This document shows positions 41,601 through 52,163 of a stretch of DNA of 64,000 nt, one piece after another. Source of the stretch: Zygnema cylindricum (taxonomy: Eukaryota > Streptophyta > Zygnematophyceae > Zygnematales > Zygnemataceae); contig JBBHKE010002842.1 in assembly GCA_037447655.1 (NCBI GenBank), positions 382,018 to 446,017 of the forward strand, given 5' to 3'. The notes beneath the pieces are model-generated. The model saw nothing but the letters and a program-made list of their open reading frames with translations, was not told where the DNA came from and searched no databases. The position numbers and the translations under genes are program-made. Within the stretch, counting starts at the first letter, position 1. Each line of letters begins with the position of its first letter.

Positions 41601-42313
41601 GCCATGACGAGGGCCATGGCTGTGCAAAAGATTTTACTCTTAACTCCAAATAAATGACCACCAATTCGCAATTATGAGGTTAATTCTCTTCTGCCAATCC
41701 GATTGCACCACATGTCACTCAGCTGTCTTCTGGCGAAGGAACTCACGGACAAGACGAAATTGATTTCGAGTGGCTGGGAAAGGACAAAACCGGTGTCCAA
41801 ACGAACGTTTACGTAGGAGGAATCAACTATCCAGAGCAATGGGTTTCATTGGACTTCGACTGTTCCGATGATTTTCACACTTGCGATATCACCTACACCT
41901 CCAGAAAGATTGTGTAAGCCACTGACCTTTGGCGTAATTTCTTTCGAATTTTAAAATGTCAACTCAAATGCGAAAGCTAAAAAGAGGATAGGCAAATTCA
42001 AGAGGAAACAAGGTGTACCGATTTTAAACATTTTTCGATCTCCGCATGAAATTCTTCCATGTTTACGCTTTATTAATGCTTATAACTTTTCTACATTATT
42101 TTCAGGTGGCGGGTGGATCGTAAAATCGTACGAACAATGTTTGCTAAAGATGTTCCGAGGTACCCTTCTCAAGCCGTATTTGTGTACGGCTCTATATGGG
42201 ATGCCAGTTCTGTTCATTATCAAGAGTGGTATTGGGCGGGGAGATGGAATGGGGGAGCCGACGCTCTATGGAAGATATCCTACCGAAATATGATGTTCCT
42301 CACACCCGCCTAG
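38667..42313 (+). CDS. Secreted PMEI-like / double GH16 protein (copy A, intact)
   Basis: Exons 38667-39498, 39759-39859, 40135-40325, 40645-40967, 41229-41329, 41723-41913, 42106-42313: 1,947 nt, 648 residues, all GT-AG and in phase. Residues 1-25 are a signal peptide (hydrophobic core PLVLALVSLSAL). Residues about 30-277 include a helical Cys-containing part (KACNKTLPKSQNQLGQA, then GIEVCLAA, then GLCVAAMEML) resembling plant pectin-methylesterase/invertase inhibitors; this is moderately sure. Residues 278-482 are a GH16-like domain whose active-site stretch reads NSIIMEFYG, lacking the nucleophile (Ser323 for Glu, Ile325 for Asp). Residues 483-648 are a second GH16 domain with intact DEIDFEWLG (Glu528, Asp530, Glu532), VQTNVYV, FHTCDI, WRVD and WAGRWNGGADALW, as in XTH/CRH-type glucan transglycosylases. 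Likely role: wall polysaccharide remodelling outside the cell. The start is supported by the conserved start of copy B. The first exon is GC-rich relative to its neighbours. Confidence 0.88.
39517..39668 (+). repeat. Pyrimidine-rich tract in intron 1 of GH16 copy A
   Basis: C/T-rich for about 150 bases (CTCTTCCCCCCC, CTCTCTCTCT), starting just after the donor. The same tract is at 55,410-55,580 in copy B, so it predates the duplication. Confidence 0.85.
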
Positions 42314-43927
42314 GTTCATTTTTCAATTAACATTATCTTAAATCGACCTTGGAAGATGGGTCGAGGAGGTTCTAGATGACAGAATTAACATTTGTTATGT
42401 CGATGGCTATTTATGATATGGAAGCTTTCATTATTTGAGATTTGTTGAGTTTTGGAAAATTATTTATTCTGGGTTTCTGAATTTGTCTGAGTTTCATCGA
42501 CTTTTGGAAAACAGTTTGTTCTTGACATTCTTAATTATAGCGGCACGTGGGATATTCCATTTGCTTGGCGATTGGTAGGAAGGAGCGGAGTAATATGTAC
42601 CATATTTGCGGTTTATGTATTTTATCCACATTTCTTTTTGTATTCTTTAAAATATTTGTCGAACAGTTTGGCCCATTAACCTGCGTTCATTTGTACCCGT
42701 GTATGTCCGATATACGGAAGGCAAATTTCTACAAAGTGATAACTCTTTGTTTAGTTTATTCTTTGTAAACTGTTGCTTAGGGGACTCCCCGCATTTAGAA
42801 TCTGAATTTTGGGGAAAATTTCTGGGTATCATTTCAATTTTCCGACATTTACGTTTTCTTTTGTTTCAACTTTTAGATTTGATCGAATTAGACCGGAAAT
42901 GTGAGCCTCCATCTTTTCTTATTAGCTAGGCTAATGGCGGATTTCTGGGGAATTTGGTTTATATTGTCAGTTATATGCTACCTTTTTCTGTTGTGATCAC
43001 TAAATCAACAGTCTTCTGATTATCTTTTTAATCTTATGTTAGCGTTGAGAGCTTCTTTTCATATATATTTATCACATTTGTTAAAAAACCTAATCGCCAT
43101 TGCAACCTAACCTTTGCATCTCATTTGCTCCTAAATTGAATTTTTGAACTTTGGTTGCTAACCAAACGTGATTTGTTATTGTAGCTTTAAGTCGGTTAAT
43201 AAATCTACAATTTTGGCAACTAAATGAGTAAATTCAGCTCCTCGTTATGCATACAATTATATCAATGTGGCTATCTGTCCAATGGTATTTGTGAGTCATT
43301 TTTGACAAAATTAGTATAGTAGGTTTTACTTCACAAGATTGATGATATTAAAGTCGTAATAATTCAACATTTGATTTAAATTCTACATTTAATGACGCAC
43401 AGTTCAAATTCGTTTGAATTTATGCGTGAATGTCTTTCTATGGTTAACATTATCATGAGAACTTTCAAATGGGGAAATGAATGTGAAAATTATTACTAGA
43501 AGTGAAAGATATTGTGAGAAATGGATGGAATTGAATGGAATTTTTTTGAGAGTTTCTGGAAAATTTGCAAGTATTTGATGACATTGGAGATAATTATGAG
43601 AAACTCTTAAAAATTGAAAAATTAGTAGACAGATAATATGAAATTTGGGCTAATTAAGCCCAGAGGATTAACCATTTTTGAGAAATTGGATAAAAATTTA
43701 CAAAATTTAGCGACATTTGAAGAATTCGGCAAGAAATTGAAAAAATTCATCAAGTATTTTTTGAGAATATTTAAAAGGACCTTAAAATTATGAAGTAATT
43801 TGGAGGATCTTGCAAAAAATGGAAGAATTCCATGTGATTTTTAGGACATTATATATTGGGGAGCGTGGCTCTTATGGGTAGAAAAGAAGAAATCTGCAAC
43901 ACTTTCCCCCATGGTAGCTCCTTGTTT
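42314..43927. other. 3' flank of copy A, diverged counterpart of 58,554-60,391
   Basis: No gene. Alignable words (CATCGACTTTTGGAAAACAG, ATTGAATGGAATTTTTTGAG, GGGGAGCGTGGCTCTTATGG) recur in the same order behind copy B with many substitutions and indels, showing that the duplication extends well beyond the gene. Confidence 0.7.
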
Positions 43928-46900
43928 AGCCCATGGCGGAGTGTGTCCCATTCACACATCGCCATAGTGAAAGCCCGACCGCCCAAACCCTAAGAAGCCT
44001 TTTGTTGGCATGCTTCGCTTTTAACTCCTTGCTTCCCCATTTCCCCGCAGCACATAGTTCTACGAAGGCATGCGCCTTGAGGGCCGTTCTCTCATCTTTG
44101 AAAGGAGAAACCACAGGTCGCCCGAGTATTTACCAGGCGGCCTGCATATGGTTTCCAAAACACGTATCCCAGATGAAATCAATCAGCGTAGTCAGGGTCG
44201 TTGAAGATTGAGGAGCTAGCTCCTCAACTAAACCCCTCTACTGCCTCTTTTTCGAATGTGCCACAAACCTTCCTCCACTAAACACCAGGGCGTCCCTCCC
44301 TTGAAGTATAAATAGTAAGAATGCACGTTAATATTCCCTTTTTTTCCTATTACTCTGATTTCGGTTAGTCTACCCGAAGATTGATATAAAAACAAATTGA
44401 TCAACACACTTCAGCAATACATCCAAAAAAGATGTGTAACAGCCATAAAAAACAATAACGAAGCAGGCAAAAAAAAAGACGTGAAGTTTAAAATCCTTGC
44501 GTTCGAACCAAAATTTCAAAGACAAAGTTGTACCTTACCCATATCCTACCTATAACTCGAAAGGCATTCACAAGAGAGGACCCTTGTACCAATCATAATC
44601 CTCTGTAAAATCGAATCAATTAGGATTGAGGCTAGATATGAATAATTTGACCAACTCGTCAGAACGTTACGCGCTTTTTGAACCATTCGCAAGTTTCAAA
44701 CAACTTCAATAGTTTTCGACGAGGAGAATTACATTGCTTTTCTTTGTTTTTGTCCATTTGCATCTAGAACGAATTTGTTTATATCCAATACATATTTTTT
44801 TTGTTATAGCGTCGACATGACGAATTCCGAAACTTTTCACCATGGTTTCCAGATTCTGTTTTTTTGTCCTTTCTCACTCTACTTGCCATCAAAATACGCC
44901 CGAAGACGGTCGAAAGTACTATTTTTCAGAGATCTTTCATTTGATACCATTTTTGCCTTTGTTCATTGCGAGAATTTTGAGAAGACACGGTAGTGGGAGA
45001 GGGAGATAGAAAGAGGTGCCTTTCGTTTTTGTGAAATGGCATCCATTGCTCGAGACCCCTCCACTATCCCTGCAAGAAAAAAAGTCAGCGGAAAAACGTA
45101 AGCACAGTCTGGAAATGTGCACTGGTTTTTTTTTTTTGGTACCCGCGCAAAAAAGTTTTAAAAAACTATAGACGCATGCGACAACGTCTCCCTATTCGTT
45201 CACTTGATGAAAATTTAGTTAAAAACACCTCGCGAGGTGATTTGATTAGAAGTTTGAAGTTGGTTCGTAGGGACGTTAAAGTGGGTCGAAACGCGCTAGA
45301 CGACAATACATTTCAAGTTTCAAAGTGACGCAAATTGTACTGTGGTAATTTCATTCTTTTGGTACAGCTGCGGATTTTATTGTTGCGGGCTAAGTTTTGG
45401 AGGAAAACAACAAAAAACAACCCTTACTTTATCACATGGGAAAGTGCCTTAAGTTACGATACACACCTTAAGTTAGGGTTATATTGAGGTCAAATGATTC
45501 CCACAATGAGAGGGGGAGGTTAGATGACATTGTGGAATCTGATGTTTGGAAAATCGTCGGTTTGTGGAACCAACTTGTATATCAAGTTTGCTTCAACATT
45601 GTTAACTGCGCCGCTTGGATGTGAAAGTCCATGGGTTCCATTTCCCCATAGAAATCGCAGTCCTAAAGAAGCTTATCTAGATTGTGCCGACTTCAAGTTG
45701 ATACAAACTAAACTGAGTGACACCTTGACAGTCAGAACTCGTATACAACTTCACCCCTGTAAAAGAAGTCTGCTTCACCCCTGTAAAAAAAGTCTTTCTG
45801 TGTGCTCAGTTTCACCACATAATGCAAAGTTCGAACATTTATTTTGGACAGCATTCCCCACTTTGACTTTCCCTTAGATATGCCGCCATCCCGGCAAGCA
45901 AAAACTCTGACTGATTATGCCCTTGTGTAGCGTGGACTCCCCTGAGTCCGTAGCAAAAAGAGTCACTGAATTTGCTCCCCTGGGCAGTTAGTTACGGCTA
46001 GCCAAAGATGGCCTATAAATACAAAAGGTCACCTGGAGAGAGGCGCCTCAAACACGCCAAGTCCCTTAACTCCTACTCACAACTACCTACTACTCTACAC
46101 TAGGTCAATCAAAAGGGTGTATAGTACAAGAAGGTACAATGGCCGATTGTACTTCTTGTACAGCCATTGTACAACATGGCCTTCTGGTTGACACTTGTCA
46201 ATATGGGAGCCATCGTTCCTCCTCCCATCCTTTCAGGCGTCCAATGATATGGCGTCACGTGGCACAGCGCGCCGCTATGTCCAAAAGCCGCCAAAGATTA
46301 ATTCAGGTTTGGCGGGGGCGACGTCGTCCGTCCAATCATGTATTTTACACGGTTAGATTCGTGTCCGCGAGCGCCGTTTGACTATAGATGCCGTTTCGTC
46401 AATTTTGGTCTGTTTAAGTGAAAGTGACGTTTTGTGTAACATTTTAATTAATTACCAAACCATATACGTGTATCGTTCAGTTAACGACTTAATGGTTAAG
46501 GCGTACGTCTACATAGTACTCTCAAATCCTGTTTAGGGCAACATTTTGGTAATCCATCAATTTGTCTGTCTGTTTCCCTATTTCTTTCTGACTATGGCGA
46601 CAACCATGATGACTCTCTCTCTCTCTCTTCACTATAGACTCTAAATTAAGAAGTGAATATTAATTAATTCTTTTAAACAGGATGTTTGTTCATCTGTACG
46701 ATCGGTTTTAGTATAACATTTTGCATTTAGTTCGGTCGTTGTGTAGCACATCGGGCTTAGTCGTTGTTCAGTCTTTGTATAATGGACGTTTTGCTCTAAG
46801 ACGGGCGTCAGAAGTTGGAGGTGTTTGGCGACCATGAGTTTGAACATGCCTTGTATATTAGTAGTGAATTGAGATGTAGTGGTTGGTAGGCTGTGATGAT

Positions 46901-47394
46901 AGAGTTTAGAGAGCGTGTGAGAGAGAGAGAGAGAGAAAAAAAAAATTGTGGTGAAGAAAAATGTAGGTTAATTTTGTTATGTTGACTGGCTCGCTCTTGC
47001 CATGGAATTAATGTGAAGTATGCTTCTGTTGGTGGTGTGACTCTTCGTGTGCTTTGTTCGAGTGGTGTTTTGTGAAACGATTATATCAGAAAATGGTCTT
47101 TCCGTACAATAGGTAAGTTAATAATGGCGAAAAGAACTTTAAGAGACAACAACTGAAAAATGAAAAATGGCTAACAAGTATATCTAGAAAGAATCATCAA
47201 TGGTAGTAGTCCTTCGTTTGTGGAAAGAGGCGGCAAAAAACCAATACAGTGAATGAACAGACTTAACCACACGTGGGAATTTGTGAAACAAGGAGCAAAT
47301 GAATGACACGCAAACTAATTAAGTCTACATTCTAATTTATTAGTAAAAAGAAGTGAAAGGACACGTGCAAATGATACAGTAGGTTTCGCTTTTT
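43928..47394. repeat. 3,467-bp block, apparently identical copy at 60,392-63,858
   Basis: Constant offset of 16,464 with no net indel over the whole block and no base difference noticed. Flanks on both sides are clearly diverged. It contains only short frames with no known domains. A TATA-like GCCTATAAATACAAAAGG is at about 46,012. A tRNA-like TTAATGGTTAAGGCG with a CTCAAATCC B-box-like word is at about 46,489-46,528. Confidence 0.85.
45270..45480 (+). repeat. Dispersed repeat also present at 53,360-53,600
   Basis: AAGTGGGTCGAAA, GACGACAAT, GTGACGCAAATTGTACT and AACCCTTACTT words occur in the same order at about 53,368-53,530, upstream of copy B, with substantial divergence, and exactly in the twin block at 61,734. 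Nature unknown. Confidence 0.6.
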
Positions 47395-48357
47395 CACAAC
47401 CGAAATGTACTACAACGTTGAATGCATGCCTATTTTACATGGATTCTTAGTGAGTCGAAGAATCGGATTGTCACAATGCAGTTATTTCGTGCTGAGTTGT
47501 CTCGAGGAAATGCAATGATTTGATATTGCACGCTTAGAAGATGAGACATAAACATTTAAAAAAAGAAAAATACATCACTTTGTTGTTTTACAAAAAAAAT
47601 GAATTCATACAAAACACTATGTTTTTTTTTGAGTACAAGTTTTGATGTGTAATTCCAACAATTCAACATTCTAGTCAGGTTCTAAAGTTGGGTGTGCATC
47701 GTTTCCGCCCCCAATCTACCACCGATACTGTTACTTTTTTCAAATCTTAAACAAAATCGTTATATTTACTCCACAAACAAACGAACAAATTAAAGGATAC
47801 CAAATAATAATCTTGAAAAAATGGGAAAAAATCATTAAAAATGAAGAATGCCCTCTTTTTCGAAATCCTAGCAAACTTTATTGGCTCGTGGAGTTTTGAA
47901 CTCAAAAGAATTTAGGAACAGAAAGAAAAATTCAAAATATTTTGAATAATTTGGTCTCCAAAATGTTACCTCGAAAGTGATAAGCCATTCGGACTCGACC
48001 ATGATCTTCTTGGACAAACTTCCCTTGAAATAATATTTTTGCTGACATCCCGTCAGAATATCTTCGAAAAAGAAAACCTTGGAATAAGCGTCCTAAACAA
48101 TCTTTGTAAATTCCCGTTGTCAGTTTCCATACATTACCTTCCAGTACTCGTGGAATAGTCTCCTTCCTCAAGATAATGTTCTCAAGTAAGATGTTTCCGC
48201 CGAAAACATTTCACAAAAAAGTGAAGCGGAAAAATTCTGAAACGCATTCTGATGAAAACCGTCAAAAAATACCTGTCTGTAGAAAATGACACGAAGATCT
48301 TTTACTCAAAACGTTTCTGCCAAAAAGATTTGTGGAAAGGTAATGCGGATTCATTTT
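47395..48357. other. Spacer, no gene recognised
   Basis: The first ~150 bases are the diverged counterpart of 63,859-64,000. The rest, to copy C, is AT-rich with no recognised feature. Confidence 0.5.
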
Positions 48358-50328
48358 TTAGATGGGTGCTTGTATCGTGATGTTTCTGTACTGAATGGTC
48401 CATGGAGCGTCGGCCCCTCCGTTCTATTCCCCGCTCCAATACCCGTCTATGATAGAAATGGCATTCCAAATGGATCCGCACACAAGTACAGCCTGGGAAG
48501 GATAGGCCGCACTGTTGGCTGGCAGCATTGTGCGTCGAATCTTTCCGTCCACAAGCCACCTGCCCGAAAAGAAAGCGACAACGAAGTTTCTCCACTTTTT
48601 TCCTCGCTTTGTCTCAATTCTTCTTCGCTGGTTTCCGACTTTTCTCCCACCATTTTTTCGCCTTTTTACCGCTTCTTTTTGACAACTCAAGTGGGGAAAA
48701 GATGGAGAATTAGTTGGGAAAACGTGGTGAAAGCAGCGGAGAAGTAAACGGGCAGAAAGTGGGGGGAAACTGTGGAGAACCGTGAAGCTTGGCCGAAAAA
48801 TTTGATGCATGACAAAAAAATCGATGCTCACAGTTTTCCTATTGCACTACTCGATGAAACAACCATCCAATTGTCCCATATTCTGTAGTCTAAGTCTTAG
48901 AATAATAAAAAATTGATTTTATCGTATTTTTTTTGTCTTCTTTCTTCAATCTCCTTACTTGCTCCACATAACTACCATCGTTTTAAAATCATCTTGTTCT
49001 CGTTTATTCGATGCGTGCGGACATTTTAAACTTACTATATTTTTTTTGCGGAATAGACAATGTCGTTAGTGTCAAAATCCTCGGAGCAATCAAAATCGAA
49101 CTTAATCCAAACATCCTCCACGTAGACATGTGTCTGCACTCCAAATTTGTCGTATCCTAGCCATTCGAAGTCGATTTCGTCTTGTGTTGGAGTTCCCTCT
49201 CCTGAGGACACTTGGCAAAATAAGAAGTCAAGGGAGTTGCTCTGGATTTAGGATAGAGGAGAGTGCAAAAAAATATTGGGTGTCAATTTTCGGATTCCTT
49301 TTGTAAAATCGGAAGGTTTTCGCTTGTTTTGTAGAAAAGGTTTTAGAGTCTCACATAAAAGGAAGAAACTTGGCCACTCGTGTTTCCAGCTGCACATTTG
49401 AATTTTGTGGAGAATCGGCCGTATTGATACGGTACAATAGAGTGCCATCTACCACCTGTATGTTAAGATTCCTAGAATCGGGGGATAGAATGGACGATCC
49501 CAATAAATGGATAGATTAGCCGGCCAGGATTTGAACCTGGGACCTTTCACTTAAGCTGCGAACGCACTACCATTGTGCCACCATCTCACATGTTACGCTG
49601 GTGGGTCCATTTTTATATAGGTTTTAATGTGGATGTTACCACAATTTCGGGTATCGAGCGGTACATTTCTTGTACGTCAACACTGTACGTTACACAAAAG
49701 TACAAAATAGAAATAAGTAATTTAAAAAAAAAGTTAAGTGGGAACAAAAGGAGAGAAAAGTGTTCATTCAAAATGAAATGCAACTATATTTTTCACCCTC
49801 ATAACGTTCCCCCGCCATTGAGTTGTCGTTGCCAATTTCCTTGTTCAAATAGAGTAGCGGTCTTAGTTGTAAAAGTGGCGTAAAAAGGTTAAATAATCTA
49901 AAATTGGAAATGGGTTCGGTAGAAAACTAAATATTCTGTAGGAAAGGTCTTTTCCGAATTGGTTCTCATTGCTTTCAATTTCTTTCCGATGGAGAAGTTA
50001 CTCACCGCATCCATAATTGTAATATGTAATCGAAGCCGACCCACGACCCGTTTCCTTATTTTGCGAACAGTAATCCAAACTTTTCGAAAAAAGTAGGGCA
50101 CTTTTTATGGATCCCGAAATTACCACAGGAACAATTGTCGGGGTTCCCACTCGTACATTTGAGGAATTTGTGGAAACTGGCGAATCCGGAGCTCCTGTAC
50201 TCCAAGACCGAGTTGCGACTGTCGAAGTGTAAAGTAAAGACATATAAGGGGACATTGTCGTATTGATAGGGAAAACTTCCATGCCTTTGTTGTCTTGATA
50301 TCGTGGAAGATTTTTATGGGCGTACCAC
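48358..50328 (-). pseudogene. Inverted, 5'-truncated GH16 pseudogene (copy C)
   Basis: The minus strand carries counterparts of exons 4-7 of copy A: 50006-50328 (323 nt, same length as in A), 49355-49455 (101 nt, same), 49036-49210 (175 nt against 191) and 48358-48559. Recognisable parts are NTTMSPYMSLLYTSTVA, DYCSQNKETGRGSASITY, GGRWHSIVPYQYGRFST, an intact DEIDFEWLG, and SIWNAISIIDGYWSGE followed by a stop where A has Trp. Defects: exons 1-3 absent; the exon 4 acceptor AG is lost; exon 6 lacks its first base and a 15-nt loop; its donor would create TAG across the junction; an in-frame TAG lies in exon 7. It carries a tRNA-like insertion in the intron between exons 4 and 5. Confidence 0.88.
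49516..49587 (-). tRNA. tRNA-Lys(CTT)-like sequence, probable pseudogene or SINE head
   Basis: On the minus strand the D stem (GCAC/GTGC), anticodon stem (TTCGC/GTGAA) and T stem (CCAGG/CCTGG) all pair. The T loop is TTCAAAT; the A-box TGGCACAATGG and B-box GGTTCAAATCC fit polymerase III consensus. The anticodon loop AGCTTAA places CTT at 34-36, but position 33 is G, not U, and the acceptor stem has two mismatches. It is therefore unlikely to be a working tRNA. It lies in an intron of pseudogene C. Confidence 0.6.
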
Positions 50329-50523
50329 TTGTAAATTGGATATAACCTTAAACACTGTGATTTTGGGTCGAAAGGTCAAAGCTCAAAGGTACGGCTTTGC
50401 AGATCGAAATGTTATCACGAATGCAATTTATTTCAGATTAGTACGAGCGATGTCGCTTAACGTTTTTCAAATAATTGTATAGATTGCAGTAATTAGTTCA
50501 GATCACTCTATATAACTACTTCA

Positions 50524-50785
50524 GGATGAGAATGGATTGATATTCGTTGCTATTTATGTGGACGATTTGTTAGTCTTAAGTAAGTCCTTAGATAAGATTA
50601 ACTAACTAAAAAAGATCTTAGAAGCCGAAAGACATGAAAGATCTCGGCGAAGCAAAATTTATTTTGGGATTCAAACCAAGAGGGATATAGAAAACATAAT
50701 TATAAGACTCACTCAAAAGGAAGCTATTGGTAATATGTTAGAAAATTTTCTGCATGGATAAGGCAATGGATGTACCAATTCCATG
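50524..50785 (+). pseudogene. Ty1/copia reverse transcriptase fragment, decayed
   Basis: DENGLIFVAIYVDDLLVLSK, with the YVDD catalytic box at 50,554-50,565, then frame-broken traces of the copia hallmark around KDLGEAKFILGIQ and a KAMDVPIP-like word near 50,760-50,780. Stops and shifts interrupt it. No gag, integrase or LTRs were seen, so only a fragment remains. Confidence 0.8.
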
Positions 50786-51458
50786 ACCTAAAGAAAGTAT
50801 CGAGGGAGGAAGAGGGAGGAATTATTTTGAATGATGAGATGGCGAGGAAGAAAGAGGTTTATGGTGTTGTTTTGAAAAATAAAAATTTCCCTATGGTCTG
50901 TGTTCACTTATTCGACGCTTTAACATGTGAGAACAAGGTCCCGCGATTTTCCTTTGTCTTTATGAATTGAATCAAATCTGAGTACGCTAAACCGTGGCGA
51001 TGCACTCAATTTCCCCTGTCGACATCTATATCTAACACTTATTTAGTTATTTGGTACGTCTGTAGGAAATTAAGAGCGGTATTAGTACGGATAACATATT
51101 TCGTACATTGCACTTTTTAAAAACAATCAAAATTATAGTAACTAACTCTAACTAAACAGTGCGTGAATTAACATGATAAAATATTAAGTTTGATTAAGTT
51201 GTAGTAGTTTTTTTGATTAAATGTTTTTCTATTTTTTCTTTCAATATAAAGTCAAAGTAGGTCAACGCACTTTAAAAACTTTTGAATTTTGTTTTCTTCG
51301 CAAATTTGCTATTTCTTGGGCGTTTCATGCGTGGGTTTTATGCGCATGAGACATCTATGCGTCCATCACGTTGCCAATAATAGTCCGAAAACATTTAGCA
51401 CAGTACTGTAGTAACAATATATTGATCACTATTCCATTGATCGTGCCAACAAGGCATC

Positions 51459-52163
51459 TACACCGCCCATCGTTATTACTGTTAAAGAAAGATTAGTGTA
51501 AATTCAAATTATAACTAATAATACTAGTTTAGTGCAAGGTGACGTGGCTGATTTTGGTCCACTTCCTTAAATAATGTTAGTAACACTATTTTGTGATTTT
51601 TGGCCAGAAAAAGTCGCAACAGTATTATTGTTATTCCCACTACACCGCGAATCGTAATTAGAGTAAATCGCTCTAATTCGATAGCTCGAAATTTCGACTC
51701 TCTCACATGAAATAAAGTAAACGATTCTAAATTTTTCATTATTCTATTTAAGGTAAAGTTTAATAAGCGTTTTTAATTCTATTATAGGTTCGTTTTTAAT
51801 AGTGTGGAGTACGGACGGTGTCAGACCGTGCAAAATTGTACTTTATTGAGTTAAAAAGTACAAATAATGATTTAATACAGGCCATTATCATGTAACTGCG
51901 TTTTAACAAACCGTGTAGTGCAAACGTCACAGTGACGATAAACTGTACGTTTTGCCAAATTCTGTACGAATACCTTAATTAAAGTAAAGGATATTAGCGT
52001 GCCAAATTAGAGTACGTAAATAAATTAGAGTAAACTTCATAGTTGAAAAAGCTCTATCACATAAATTAGCGTTAATTACTCTATTTGTTTTTCCTAGTTT
52101 TTGTACTCTAATTTTTTCATTACTCTAATTACGATTCGCGGTGTAATAACGATGGGCGGTGTA
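51459..52163. mobile_element. Outer TIR element (~200 bp) split by a nested insertion
   Basis: The ends TACACCGCCCATCGTTATTA (left) and its reverse complement (right, 52,144-52,163) match, with the inner element's target TA inside the right TIR. Removing the inner element leaves about 200 bp. Its interior (GTGACGTGGCTGATTTTGG, AATAGTGTTAGTAACACT-like words, TTTTTGGCC) resembles remnants at about 9,990-10,110 and 35,420-35,530. Confidence 0.8.
51641..52145. mobile_element. Inner TIR element, ~505 bp, nested in the 51,459 element
   Basis: TACACCGCGAATCGTAATTA plus GAGTAA at the left; the right end is the exact reverse complement. Inserted at a TA within the right TIR of the outer element, with TA at both junctions. 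Same class as the 556-bp element at 33,850 by interior similarity. No transposase frame. Confidence 0.88.

Noticed and set aside
46480-46545. tRNA gene with TTAATGGTTAAGGCG
   Set aside because: The A-box and B-box are suggestive, but no T stem or acceptor stem can be paired, so it is noted only as tRNA-like.
44775-46847. Six short frames perfectly repeated at +16,464
   Set aside because: Their conservation only reflects identity of the whole DNA block; none has a recognisable domain or splice partners.
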